From: Enterococcus durans NBRC 100479 = LMG 10746
GTDB lineage: Bacteria > Bacillota > Bacilli > Lactobacillales > Enterococcaceae
Reading direction: 5' to 3'
DNA length: 58,391 nucleotides
Assembly: GCF_001544215.1 (NCBI RefSeq)
Contig: NZ_BCQB01000014.1
Location: 1 to 58,391 of the forward strand
The position numbers and the translations under genes were made by a program. Positions 41,305 to 48,198 of the stretch are shown here, one piece after another. The notes beneath the pieces were generated by a model. It worked only from the letters and a program-made list of their open reading frames with translations, was not told the DNA's origin and searched no databases. Numbering within the stretch: position 1 is the stretch's first letter; every line of letters begins with the position of its first letter.

Positions 41305-42345
41305 TCACTCTAACCAGTCTTTCGTAATAGTGCTTGGGGAGCTTTCAGAATTCAAACGTTTTTCACTTGATACTTTAGCAGCTATTGGTTTTTCGATAAA
41401 CCAATTTTTTACATAGACAAAAATCAGGTTCTGGATATTTTCGACTTTTTCGGTTTTTAATTTTTGATAGGCTTTTAACAGTGTCGTGTATAATTCTTGT
41501 TCTGCATTGACATAATAACTATCGAGTTCTTCAAAAACTATCGAAATACCACTTTCTATTTCAGCTTTTTTCTTTGCATTATGAATAGTCTGGACGGTTT
41601 TTTGAGCTTCACTGTAACTTGAAGAAAATGTTTTTATCAAATTTAATACTCGTTCAGGGACAAACGTAGCAATGCTGTCGTTTGTCATAATTGTCTCAAA
41701 ATTGTCTAACAACAATTGATCTTGTAGGCGGTCTTTTTCAGTGTCTATATTGTGTCTATTAGTGTCTAATATATTATTATTAAGTTCTGGTATGATTTTC
41801 ATACCCTCTGATTTATCAACGTTTTGGCACGGTATGATTTTCATACCCTCTTGAGCCCCAAGGGATTCAGCGTCTGATTTTTCGTCGAGGGTGGGTATGA
41901 TTTTCATACCCTCTGATTTATCAACGTTTTCCCTATTCTCTCTATCAAATTTTTCGAGTAAGTAGATATCATTTTCTGAGACTTTTAATTCTGCTAGATA
42001 TAGTCTATTAGGATTATTTTTCCCTAACTGTTTGTTAAATCCCATCTGCTTTTGTAATAATAAACCAAAGGATTCCAACTCTTTTTTGATTGCTATCGCT
42101 TTTTGTTTTTGGCAGTTTAATACGCTACATAGTTCATTTGTAGTATAAGTAAAATAAACATTACCTTCTTCATCGATTTGCCGTTTGCTGATTGCGATCT
42201 CTAATCTTGCTTTTAAAAGCATATAGGCAATCTTAGTTGAATCTTTCATTTTTTTGTATTCGTCAGAAACAATAAAGACTTTTGGAAATTGATAAAATAA
42301 TTCGTTGTAAACTCTATCCGCCTTAAAAAAATTAAAATCAGTCAT
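41305..42345 (-). CDS. repA: RepA_N-type replication initiator
   Basis: This 346-residue initiator has the RepA_N N-terminal domain: MTDFNFFKADRVYNELFYQF, FIVSDEYKKMKDSTKIAYML, RLEIAISKRQIDEEGNVYFT and TTNELCSVLNCQKQKAIAIK. The middle (about 145-190) encodes three EGMKIIP repeats that are really iterons in the DNA. The C-terminal helical domain is host-range related in this family. RepA_N replicons are typical of low-G+C Gram-positive plasmids, and the origin lies inside the gene. It is intact and is probably the working initiator, since the Inc18 repR here is broken. Confidence 0.9.
   Translation of the reverse strand: MTDFNFFKADRVYNELFYQFPKVFIVSDEYKKMKDSTKIAYMLLKARLEIAISKRQIDEEGNVYFTYTTNELCSVLNCQKQKAIAIKKELESFGLLLQKQMGFNKQLGKNNPNRLYLAELKVSENDIYLLEKFDRENRENVDKSEGMKIIPTLDEKSDAESLGAQEGMKIIPCQNVDKSEGMKIIPELNNNILDTNRHNIDTEKDRLQDQLLLDNFETIMTNDSIATFVPERVLNLIKTFSSSYSEAQKTVQTIHNAKKKAEIESGISIVFEELDSYYVNAEQELYTTLLKAYQKLKTEKVENIQNLIFVYVKNWFIEKPIAAKVSSEKRLNSESSPSTITKDWLE
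41789..41935. repeat. iterons inside repA (probable oriV)
   Basis: A 20-base unit, GGTATGATTTTCATACCCTC, occurs perfectly at 41,789-41,808, 41,831-41,850 and 41,894-41,913. The first and third copies share a further downstream extension, TGATTTATCAACGTTTT. The unit contains GGTATGA/TCATACC dyad symmetry. Origins inside the middle of repA with iterons are known for RepA_N plasmids. Confidence 0.85.
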
Positions 42346-42445
42346 TGTAGATCCTCTACTTTCACGTTGTTTTATTTATGTAAAATTACCTACTCTTTTC
42401 GAAAATAGCAAAGATAAATAAAAAATGCAAACGCATTAAAACTGT

Positions 42446-43051
42446 TTTTTAATTAAATACTACCTAAAATCAGAAATAAAATGAATTATGTACTACCTTT
42501 AAAGTCATTAAGAACTACTTTAAATAAATATTATTTATAATTAAATACTACCAGAAGAACGTATGAATAAAATTTAGTTTTAAAATTAAAGATAATTAAG
42601 TACTACCAGTGTCAAAACAAAAAATAAATTAAGAACTACCTTATGCATATAAAACATACTACCATTACTAGTAATATATACTACCTTATTTAAGTAGTAT
42701 ATATTATATTATTCTTATAAGACAAGGCTTTAGGCTAGAAAACAATAGATTATATACTACTAAAAAATACAATAAGTACTACCAATGTCAGATATATATA
42801 ATAATTATGTACTACCATTAAAATTAACTTATTTAATAAGATACTACTGTGTTAATCTGAAAAAAATTACTTTAAAGTAGTTACATACTACCTGTTAAAT
42901 TAGATACTACCATTAATGCTTAAATTAGATACTACCTATATTTATATTAAGTACTACCGTTCTAGGAATAAGATAATAAAAAAATACTACCAAATTGCAA
43001 TTAAATACTACTTAAAATGTAAAAAATAAGAACTACCCAAATTAGGTAGTT
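42446..43051. repeat. array of about 19 ACTACC units in helical phase
   Basis: Same-strand units NACTACY start at 42458, 42491, 42513, 42546, 42601, 42634, 42657, 42679, 42755, 42777, 42810, 42842, 42886, 42905, 42930, 42952, 42985, 43006 and 43031. Intervals are 33, 22, 33, 55, 33, 23, 22, 76, 22, 33, 32, 44, 19, 25, 22, 33, 21 and 25, mostly multiples of 11. The last unit is paired with GGTAGTT at 43,045. The DNA between is AT-rich and has no gene. An origin or centromere-like binding array is likely. Confidence 0.85.
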
Positions 43052-43129
43052 CTTAATAAGAGAATATCAGATAAATTTGTACAAGTCATAAAAAAATTAA
43101 TCTTAAATTTTTAAATATATATACTTGTT

Positions 43130-43450
43130 AATTATAAACTACTTTATTTAGGTAGTACATAATTAACAGATAAAACTACATGCTTGTAGTTTGTCTAGCT
43201 AATGAGTTGCATATGATTTATATAAAGGTGTGCAGCATAACTTAGTTGAAGTTAAGAGAATAGAATAAATATTTTTTGTTTTGCTAATAATTAAACACTA
43301 CCTCAATATGGTAGTGTTTAACTATATAATATTCATTTTGTTACAAATAATCGTATTATAAAAGCATAACAGTTGGGATAACTATTTTTTAGATTATTTA
43401 AGTACTACTTAAATTAGGTAGTACTTAAATTTTGGTTTAAGGTAGTAGGT
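43130..43450. repeat. paired inverted ACTACC/GGTAGT elements
   Basis: After the array the same core appears as inverted pairs with AT-rich centres of about 7 bases. They lie near 43,134-43,165 (AACTACTTTATTTAGGTAGT), 43,292-43,323 (AAACACTACC/GGTAGTGTTT) and 43,400-43,430 (AAGTACTACTT/GGTAGTACTT). A single GGTAGTAGG lies at 43,441. No gene is seen. Similar pairs recur at about 43,996 and 45,540. Confidence 0.75.
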
Positions 43451-43507
43451 AATTAAGAAATAATATATATCTTCTTTTATAATAGAAGGGGAGAGGCCTA
43501 GTTAAAA

Positions 43508-43597
43508 GCAGCGACAATTAATAACAATGTATTTAATGCTTCACAAAATCCATTTGGTGGACAATGCATTGTTATTAGAGATGATCTACCGTTCTAA
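43508..43597 (+). pseudogene. orphan 3' end of an ssb gene
   Basis: Thirty codons read AATINNNVFNASQNPFGGQC and then IVIRDDLPF before a stop. This is clearly the tail of an SSB: the ssb at 3.5 kb encodes NASQNPFGGQSIDISDDDLPF. The OB-fold is missing, and changes such as Ser to Cys and Asp to Val show decay. It is on the plus strand, opposite to the other copy. It marks an old recombination or deletion end near the ACTACC array. Confidence 0.8.
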
Positions 43598-43615
43598 GTA
43601 GTTTTTTTCTATTGG

Positions 43616-43715
43616 TTGCATTCGTGACTAATTATGGTATAATTATGAGTAACAAAGAGGTATTTCATTATATCACCAAACCCCATCAGCGTGCAGGCTG
43701 ATGGGGTTTTTTTTT
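43616..43715 (+). ncRNA. RNA II-like antisense RNA of the Fst-type locus
   Basis: TTGCAT (43,616-43,621), a 16-base spacer and TATAAT (43,638-43,643) start a transcript near 43,650. It ends at the stem CCCCATCAGC/GCTGATGGGG (43,681-43,706) followed by nine T residues. The length is about 65 bases, as for RNA II of the pAD1 par locus. It carries GGTATTTCATTATATC (43,659-43,674), a 16-base identical repeat of the complement of the toxin start region. Confidence 0.8.
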
Positions 43716-43734
43716 ACGTTTCTATATTATAGAA

Positions 43735-43854
43735 TTAACGGGTAGGCTTACTGTCTTTTTTGGCAATTTTGCAATCAAGCCACTTGCAGATGTAGTGTGC
43801 AGTTACCTCTGCAAATGGCTTGATTGCAAAAACAAAATCAAAAAGGTATTTCAT
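43735..43854 (-). CDS. fst: Fst-family type I toxin (divergent, 39 aa)
   Basis: A 39-codon frame reads MKYLFDFVFAIKPFAEVTAH, then YICKWLDCKIAKKDSKPTR. The order (hydrophobic start, Pro at 13, aromatic-Leu-acid KWLD near 24-27, basic tail) follows the Fst pattern. GGAGGAGATATA precedes the ATG. The core is less hydrophobic than usual (Lys, Glu, His inside). DNA for residues 9-29 forms a 23-bp-arm hairpin. The direct repeat over the start codon and the shared bidirectional terminator support an Fst/RNA II locus of the pAD1 type, used for plasmid addiction. Confidence 0.7.
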   Translation of the reverse strand: MKYLFDFVFAIKPFAEVTAHYICKWLDCKIAKKDSKPTR

Positions 43855-43907
43855 TATATCTCCTCCTCCCCTTGCCAGATTAGGCCGGGGTAGCAGACAG
43901 CAAAACT

Positions 43908-43913
43908 ATTATA
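43908..43913 (-). promoter_or_regulatory. -10 of the Fst-type toxin RNA I
   Basis: TATAAT on the minus strand (43,908-43,913), with only a weak -35 about 17 bases upstream (TCATTT), would start RNA I near 43,901. Running to the shared terminator gives about 215 bases, close to the 210-base RNA I of pAD1 par. Confidence 0.6.
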
Positions 43914-44110
43914 ACATAACTGAAATACCTAAATGACATACACAGATATGATAATTTATGTATTGATTTTTCTAACAAAAGCACATATTTTAATATATAC
44001 TACCTATTTTAGGTAGTATATATTTTTAGATACAATATCGATCAGTTTTGAGGAAATGAAATTCTAGATATTTTTTGCTACATAGAGTTACTTTCAATAT
44101 TTTTTAACGT

Positions 44111-44142
44111 AATTAGGCAGAAGTCACTCATCCTCTATAGGT
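44111..44142 (+). repeat. 32-bp direct repeat, left copy
   Basis: AATTAGGCAGAAGTCACTCA with the following 12 bases recurs at 45,214-45,245 with 29 of 32 bases identical. The two copies enclose the RelE relic and the intact AbrB/RelE pair (1.1 kb). They may be duplicated toxin-antitoxin flanks or recombination sites. Confidence 0.7.
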
Positions 44143-44176
44143 TTGTGATGAAATTGCCATTGATCCATTTAAGTAA

Positions 44177-44379
44177 GAGCAAAAAACTGGAGGTTTATCA
44201 GGTAATTGGTCTAATGGATTTAAGTATGCGGTCACCGTGTATAGAGTTGCTTATGAGATTCAAGAAAATAAAGTTATTCCAGTATTGCTATATGGAACAC
44301 ATAACAATTTTTATGAATTAGCCGAGAACACTCGCAACTTTATTCGTGTAGATGAATCGGCTTCGGTTGAGTTATAACT
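44177..44379 (+). pseudogene. RelE-like toxin relic
   Basis: A frame with no start codon or ribosome site reads GLSGNWSNGFKYAVTVYRVA and then YEIQENKVIPVLLYGTHNNF before drifting to a stop at 44,379. The phrase YRVAYEIQENKVIPVLLYGT is typical of the second half of RelE/ParE toxins. The first half is missing and a stop lies at 44,174. It is a dead copy beside a living toxin-antitoxin pair. Confidence 0.6.
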
Positions 44380-44559
44380 TTAGCTATATCAATCAACCGA
44401 CCGACATATGTTAAATCTATATATAATAAAAATACCTACTTAAATGGATGTTAACGGAAGTGTATGGTGAGTAGTTCACTCGTATTTTGATATCGTTTGT
44501 ATATTTTTTCAGCGTTCTAAGTGGCTTATTTTGTCCAATAATAATATGGAGTGGAATCC

Positions 44560-44605
44560 CTTAAGAAACACCATTGGCAATTGTTGTTATAACATGTTAT
44601 AGTTT
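44560..44605 (+). promoter_or_regulatory. promoter and palindromic operator of AbrB/RelE
   Basis: TATAACATGTTATA at 44,588-44,601 is a perfect 14-bp palindrome. TTGGCA (about 44,573-44,578), a 17-base spacer and TTATAG (44,596-44,601) form a promoter whose -10 lies in the palindrome. The antitoxin gene starts 35 bases downstream. Autoregulation is the normal mode of such pairs. Confidence 0.65.
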
Positions 44606-44636
44606 ATTCATCAAAAACTAAAAGGAGTGTGATAAC

Positions 44637-44891
44637 ATGGGAAAAGAACTAAAGGTTAGAAAGATCGGCAATAGCGTGGGAGTGATCCTTCCAAGCTCTC
44701 TTGGATTAAAAAGCGGAGACACTATCCAAGCCAAACAAGAAGGCAACTTATTCATATTAGATACTACTCAAATAGCAAAAGAACACGATCGCAAATTGAT
44801 TGAAGAAAGTTTCCAAGACTTTGAGAAAGGTTTAACAGTTTCAGAAATTGAAATGGTAAAAGCTTTCGGAAAATACGGCTGGAGTGAATAG
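44637..44891 (+). CDS. AbrB/MazE-type antitoxin
   Basis: This 84-residue protein has an N-terminal swapped-hairpin AbrB fold: MGKELKVRKIGNSVGVILPS, then LGLKSGDTIQAKQEGNLFIL. The acidic, flexible C-terminus (EESFQDFEKGLTVSEIEMVK) would wrap the toxin. AAAGGAGTG lies 7 bases before the ATG. Its stop codon is directly adjacent to the toxin ATG. The pair resembles plasmid AbrB-RelE/ParE systems. It is on the plus strand, opposite to the transfer genes. Confidence 0.9.
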   Translation: MGKELKVRKIGNSVGVILPSSLGLKSGDTIQAKQEGNLFILDTTQIAKEHDRKLIEESFQDFEKGLTVSEIEMVKAFGKYGWSE

Positions 44892-45209
44892 ATGAAAGAG
44901 TACACGCTAGTTTATTCTAAAAGTTTCCAGACCAGCCTTGAAACGATAATAGAAGAATGGGAAAATGAGCTTGCTCTTTCTCCAGCCAGCATAAAAAGAT
45001 TTGTAGGTGCGATCCAGAAGGCTTTAGAACTAACCAAAAATTTTCCAACTATGCATGAGGAAGTTTCCGAAATCTATGGAATGGATATCCCAACATATCG
45101 GATCGTGATCGGCAAAAGCTATGCCTTATTTTATCGGATCGACCATGAAAAAAAAGAGATACTTGTAGGACGTATTTTCCAATCTAAACAAATGAAACTA
45201 GGCTTTTAA
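44892..45209 (+). CDS. RelE/ParE-family toxin
   Basis: This 105-residue toxin begins MKEYTLVYSKSFQTSLETII. It has the RelE fold signature: two N-terminal helices, a central PTYRIVIGKSYALFYRIDHE strand pair with basic residues, and the ending ILVGRIFQSKQMKLGF. RelE members cut mRNA at the ribosome, while ParE members poison gyrase; which applies cannot be told here. It is adjacent to its antitoxin and complete. Confidence 0.9.
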   Translation: MKEYTLVYSKSFQTSLETIIEEWENELALSPASIKRFVGAIQKALELTKNFPTMHEEVSEIYGMDIPTYRIVIGKSYALFYRIDHEKKEILVGRIFQSKQMKLGF

Positions 45210-45647
45210 CAATAATTAGGCAAAAGTCGCTCATCCTCTACAGGTGGGTGATTAATGCCGCTCGATATGGTTGTTAACCGTCGGTTACTCGAAGATTGAT
45301 ATATAAGACTTAGTACCTTTTTATTTTGCTCCATGTTATGGCCGAAGGTCTAAAGATACAATCATTAGTCTAGAGAAAAATTAAGAACCGTAGGAACTAC
45401 GGGGATCGCTTGGTGAATAAGAGACACTGCTATTAGTGAAAAAATAAGATATCAAGTACGCTCTATTCCCAAAAATTTCGTGACTTTACTCATGAGAGGT
45501 TCAAGTAGTATATTTTTAATCAAAATTGACGTAACTTTTAATAAATACTACCTAAATAAGGTAGTATTTATTTTTGTGTTTTAAAAGAGGAAGTCCAATA
45601 TATCTATGGGAAACTTCTTAAATATTATGTTGGTACATGAAAATATA
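45210..45647. other. 438-bp interval before IS1216
   Basis: No gene is seen. It holds the right copy of a 32-bp repeat (45,214-45,245) and an inverted pair TAAATACTACC/GGTAGTATTTA (about 45,540-45,569) of the ACTACC type. Some unassigned sequence ends at the IS1216 left terminus. The presence of the ACTACC element shows this DNA belongs to the RepA side of the fusion. Confidence 0.6.
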
Positions 45648-46456
45648 GGTTCTGTTGCAAAGTTTTAAATCTACTATCAAATAAGGTAGAATAATAGAAA
45701 AAGATAGCAGGAGGAATGACGATGAATCATTTTAAAGGAAAGCAATTTCAGCAGGATGTGATTATTGTAGCCGTGGGCTACTATCTTCGTTATAACCTTA
45801 GCTATCGTGAAGTTCAAGAAATCTTATATGATCGTGGCATTAACGTTTCTCATACGACGATTTATCGTTGGGTGCAAGAATATGGCAAACTACTCTATCA
45901 AATTTGGAAAAAGAAAAATAAAAAATCCTTTTATTTATGGAAAATGGATGAAACGTACATCAAAATTAAAGGAAAATGGCATTATTTGTATCGAGCCATC
46001 GATGCAGATGGTTTAACCTTGGATATTTGGTTACGTAAAAAACGGGACACACAAGCAGCCTATGCTTTTCTTAAGCGGTTAGTGAAGCAGTTTGATGAAC
46101 CGAAGGTTGTAGTCACAGATAAAGCCCCCTCTATTACAAGTGCCTTTAAGAAACTAAAAGAATACGGCTTTTATCAAGGGACAGAACATCGTACCATTAA
46201 ATACCTGAATAATTTGATTGAACAAGACCATCGTCCAGTAAAGAGACGCAATAAATTCTATCGAAGTTTACGCACTGCCTCTACCACGATTAAAGGCATG
46301 GAAGTCATTCGAGGATTATATAAGAAAACCCGAAAAGAAGGCACTCTCTTCGGGTTTTCGGTCTGTACTGAAATCAAGGTATTATTGGGAATCCCAGCTT
46401 AAATCATAGATACCGTAAGGGATTTTATTCTTTATTTAAAACTTTGCAACAGAACC
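45648..46456 (+). mobile_element. IS1216 (IS6 family), complete
   Basis: GGTTCTGTTGCAAAGTTT at 45,648-45,665 and its complement ending at 46,456 bound 809 bp, the size of IS1216. The flanks AAAATATA and GGTTTTAT are not a target duplication. The right end abuts repR directly. Both facts fit IS1216-mediated recombination between two replicons rather than simple insertion. Confidence 0.95.
45722..46402 (+). CDS. tnp: IS1216 transposase (IS6 family)
   Basis: This is the 226-residue IS6-family DDE transposase. MNHFKGKQFQQDVIIVAVGY and the helix-turn-helix region VSHTTIYRWVQEYGKL come first. The catalytic Asp is in WKMDETYIKIKG, the second in VVTDKAPSI and Glu in NNLIEQDHRPVKRR. All are intact, so the element may still move and form cointegrates. 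An in-frame ATG two codons earlier is the alternative start. IS1216 is abundant in enterococci. Confidence 0.95.
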   Translation: MNHFKGKQFQQDVIIVAVGYYLRYNLSYREVQEILYDRGINVSHTTIYRWVQEYGKLLYQIWKKKNKKSFYLWKMDETYIKIKGKWHYLYRAIDADGLTLDIWLRKKRDTQAAYAFLKRLVKQFDEPKVVVTDKAPSITSAFKKLKEYGFYQGTEHRTIKYLNNLIEQDHRPVKRRNKFYRSLRTASTTIKGMEVIRGLYKKTRKEGTLFGFSVCTEIKVLLGIPA

Positions 46457-47558
46457 GGTTTTATGCCTACTATGATTATCAAATCTGATAAAGGTTATCA
46501 AGCATATTTTGTTTTAGAAACTCCAGTCTATGTGACTTCAAAATCAGAATTTAAATCTGTCAAAGCAGCCAAAATAATCTCGCAAAATATCCGAGAATAT
46601 TTTGGAAAGTCTTTGCCAGTTGATCTAACGTGCAATCATTTTGGGACTGCTCGCATACCAAGAACGGACAATGTAGAATTTTTTGATCCCAATTACCGTT
46701 ATTTTTTCAAAGAATGGCAAGATTGGTCTTTCAAACAAACAGATAATAAGGGCTTTACTCGTAAGTCTAACGGTTTTAAGCGGTACAAAAGGCAAAAAAC
46801 AAGTAGATGAACCCTGGTTTAATCTCTTATTGCACGAAACGAAATTTTTAGGAGAAAAGGGTTTAGTAGGGCGAAATAGCGTTATGTTTACCCTCTCTTT
46901 AGCCTACTTTAGTTCAGGCTATTCAATCGAAACGTGCGAATATAATATGTTTGAGTTTAATAATCGATTAGATCAACCCTTAGAAGAAAAAGAAGTAATC
47001 AAAATTGTTAGAAGTGCCTATTCAGAAAACTATCAAGGGGCTAATAGGGAATACATTACCATTCTTTGCAAAGCTTGGGTATCAAGTGATTTAACCAGTA
47101 AAGATTTATTTGTCCGTCAAGGGTGGTTTAAATTCAAGAAAAAAAGAAGCGAACGTCAACGTGTTCATTTGTCAGAATGGAAAGAAGATTTAATGGCTTA
47201 TATTAGCGAAAAAAGCGATGTATACAAGCCTTATTTAGTGACGACCAAAAAAGAGCTTAGAGAAGTGTTAGGCATTCCTGAACGGACATTAGATAAATTG
47301 CTGAAGGTACTGAAAGCGAACCAGGAAATTTTCTTTAAGATTAAATCAGGAAGAAATGGTGGTATTCAACTTGCTAGTGTTAAATCATTGTTGCTATCGA
47401 TCATTAAAGTAAAAAAAGAAGAAAAAGAAAGCTATATAAAGGCGCTGACAAATTCTTTTGACTTAGAGCATACATTCATTCAAGAGACTTTAAACAAGCT
47501 AGCAGAACGCCCCAAAACGGACACACAACTCGATTTGTTTAGCTACGATACAGGCTGA
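46457..47558 (+). pseudogene. repR: Inc18 replication protein RepR/RepE, truncated and frameshifted
   Basis: The sequence after IS1216 reads GFMPTMIIKSDKGYQAYFVL, matching RepR/RepE/RepS of pIP501, pAMbeta1 and pSM19035 from about residue 130 to the end (LDLFSYDTG). The first quarter is lost at the IS. A net two-base loss near 46,762-46,772 (CGTAAGTCTAACG) shifts the frame after DNKGFTR; the rest continues from SLTVLSGTKGKKQVDEPWF to 47,558. No functional initiator can be made. The catalytic N-terminal region is absent. Confidence 0.9.
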
Positions 47559-47620
47559 AAATAAAACCCGCACTATGCCATTACATTTATATCTATGATA
47601 CGTGTTTGTTTTTTAGTGAA
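47559..47620 (+). other. remnant of the Inc18 origin (oriR)
   Basis: Right after repR the sequence AATAAAACCCGCACTATGCC and the following TATCTATGATACGTGTTTG match, from memory, the origin downstream of repE in pAMbeta1-type plasmids. It departs from that sequence after about 47,612. Without RepR it should be silent. Confidence 0.6.
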
Positions 47621-47675
47621 TGATTAGCAGAAATATAAAGAGTTAGATTTTAATTAATTATTAGGGGGAGAAGAA

Positions 47676-47790
47676 TGTAGCCCGAAAACTTTTAGTTGGC
47701 TTGGACTGAACGGAGTGAGGGAAAGGCTACTAAAACGTCGAGGGGCAGTGGGAGCGAAGCGCACACTTGATCTTTTGAACTTTTTCTAAT
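47676..47790 (+). other. sso-like conserved segment (rolling-circle plasmid type)
   Basis: The stretch GGCTTGGACTGAACGGAGTG, then ACTAAAACGTCGAGGGGCAG and GCGAAGCGCACACTTGATC, closely resembles what I recall of the ssoU-type single-strand origin region found upstream of tet(L) in small rolling-circle plasmids. It is more G+C-rich than its surroundings. It suggests that a rolling-circle fragment was once integrated here. Confidence 0.45.
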
Positions 47791-47792
47791 AC

Positions 47793-47856
47793 TTGACTTT
47801 TTTCATGTATACAGTTACTATTTATATAGTTAAACTTTATATAATGGAACTGTATA
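47793..47856 (+). promoter_or_regulatory. promoter and operator of the padR operon
   Basis: TTGACT (47,793-47,798), 17 bases and TACTAT (47,816-47,821) form a promoter; TATAAT at 47,840 is a second -10. TATACAGTT (47,808-47,816) and AACTGTATA (47,848-47,856) are inverted 9-bp sites spanning it, a likely PadR operator. Confidence 0.65.
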
Positions 47857-47875
47857 TTAAGAGGAGTGTCTTTAT

Positions 47876-48187
47876 ATGATTAGAAATCCATATTTACCTT
47901 TAACTGAAACAACTTTTTATATTCTGTTAGTTTTAACTACACCTGCTCATGGATATGCTATTATTCAAGAAATTGATAAGTTAAGCGAGGGATCAGTTAA
48001 GGTAGCTGCTGGAACTATGTACGGAGCGATTGAAAATTTACTTAAACTTAATTGGATAGAAGAAATTCCAAGTAGGGAAAAAAGAAGAAGAGTTTACAAA
48101 ATTACTGATCTGGGAGAAGAAGTTTTAAGACTAGAAATAGAACGTCTAGGAAGTTTGATTAAGCTATCTTCTGATTTTGGATATTAG
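47876..48187 (+). CDS. PadR-family transcriptional regulator
   Basis: This 103-residue PadR regulator has the winged-helix core LTETTFYILLVLTTPAHGYA, IIQEIDKLSEGSVKVAAGTM and YGAIENLLKLNWIEEIP, followed by RVYKITDLGEEVLRLEIERL. AAGAGGAGTG precedes the ATG. It is 11 bases upstream of a DUF2812 gene, a frequent PadR partner. It should repress its own promoter through the inverted TATACAGTT sites and respond to an unknown ligand or membrane stress. Confidence 0.9.
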   Translation: MIRNPYLPLTETTFYILLVLTTPAHGYAIIQEIDKLSEGSVKVAAGTMYGAIENLLKLNWIEEIPSREKRRRVYKITDLGEEVLRLEIERLGSLIKLSSDFGY

Positions 48188-48198
48188 GAGGAGATAAC

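Larger units (their letters stand above)
43930..44636. other. AT-rich junk with relics, no intact gene
   Basis: The interval holds an inverted ATATATACTACC/GGTAGTATATAT pair (about 43,994-44,028) and a 32-bp sequence repeated at 45,214 (see that entry). A RelE relic (44,177-44,379) and the promoter/operator of the AbrB/RelE pair (44,570-44,605) follow. The rest shows nothing I can assign. Confidence 0.6.

Noticed and set aside
42446..43051. CRISPR array
   Set aside because: The repeat unit is only 6-7 bases, spacing varies in 11-bp steps and there are no cas genes; it is a binding-site array, not CRISPR.
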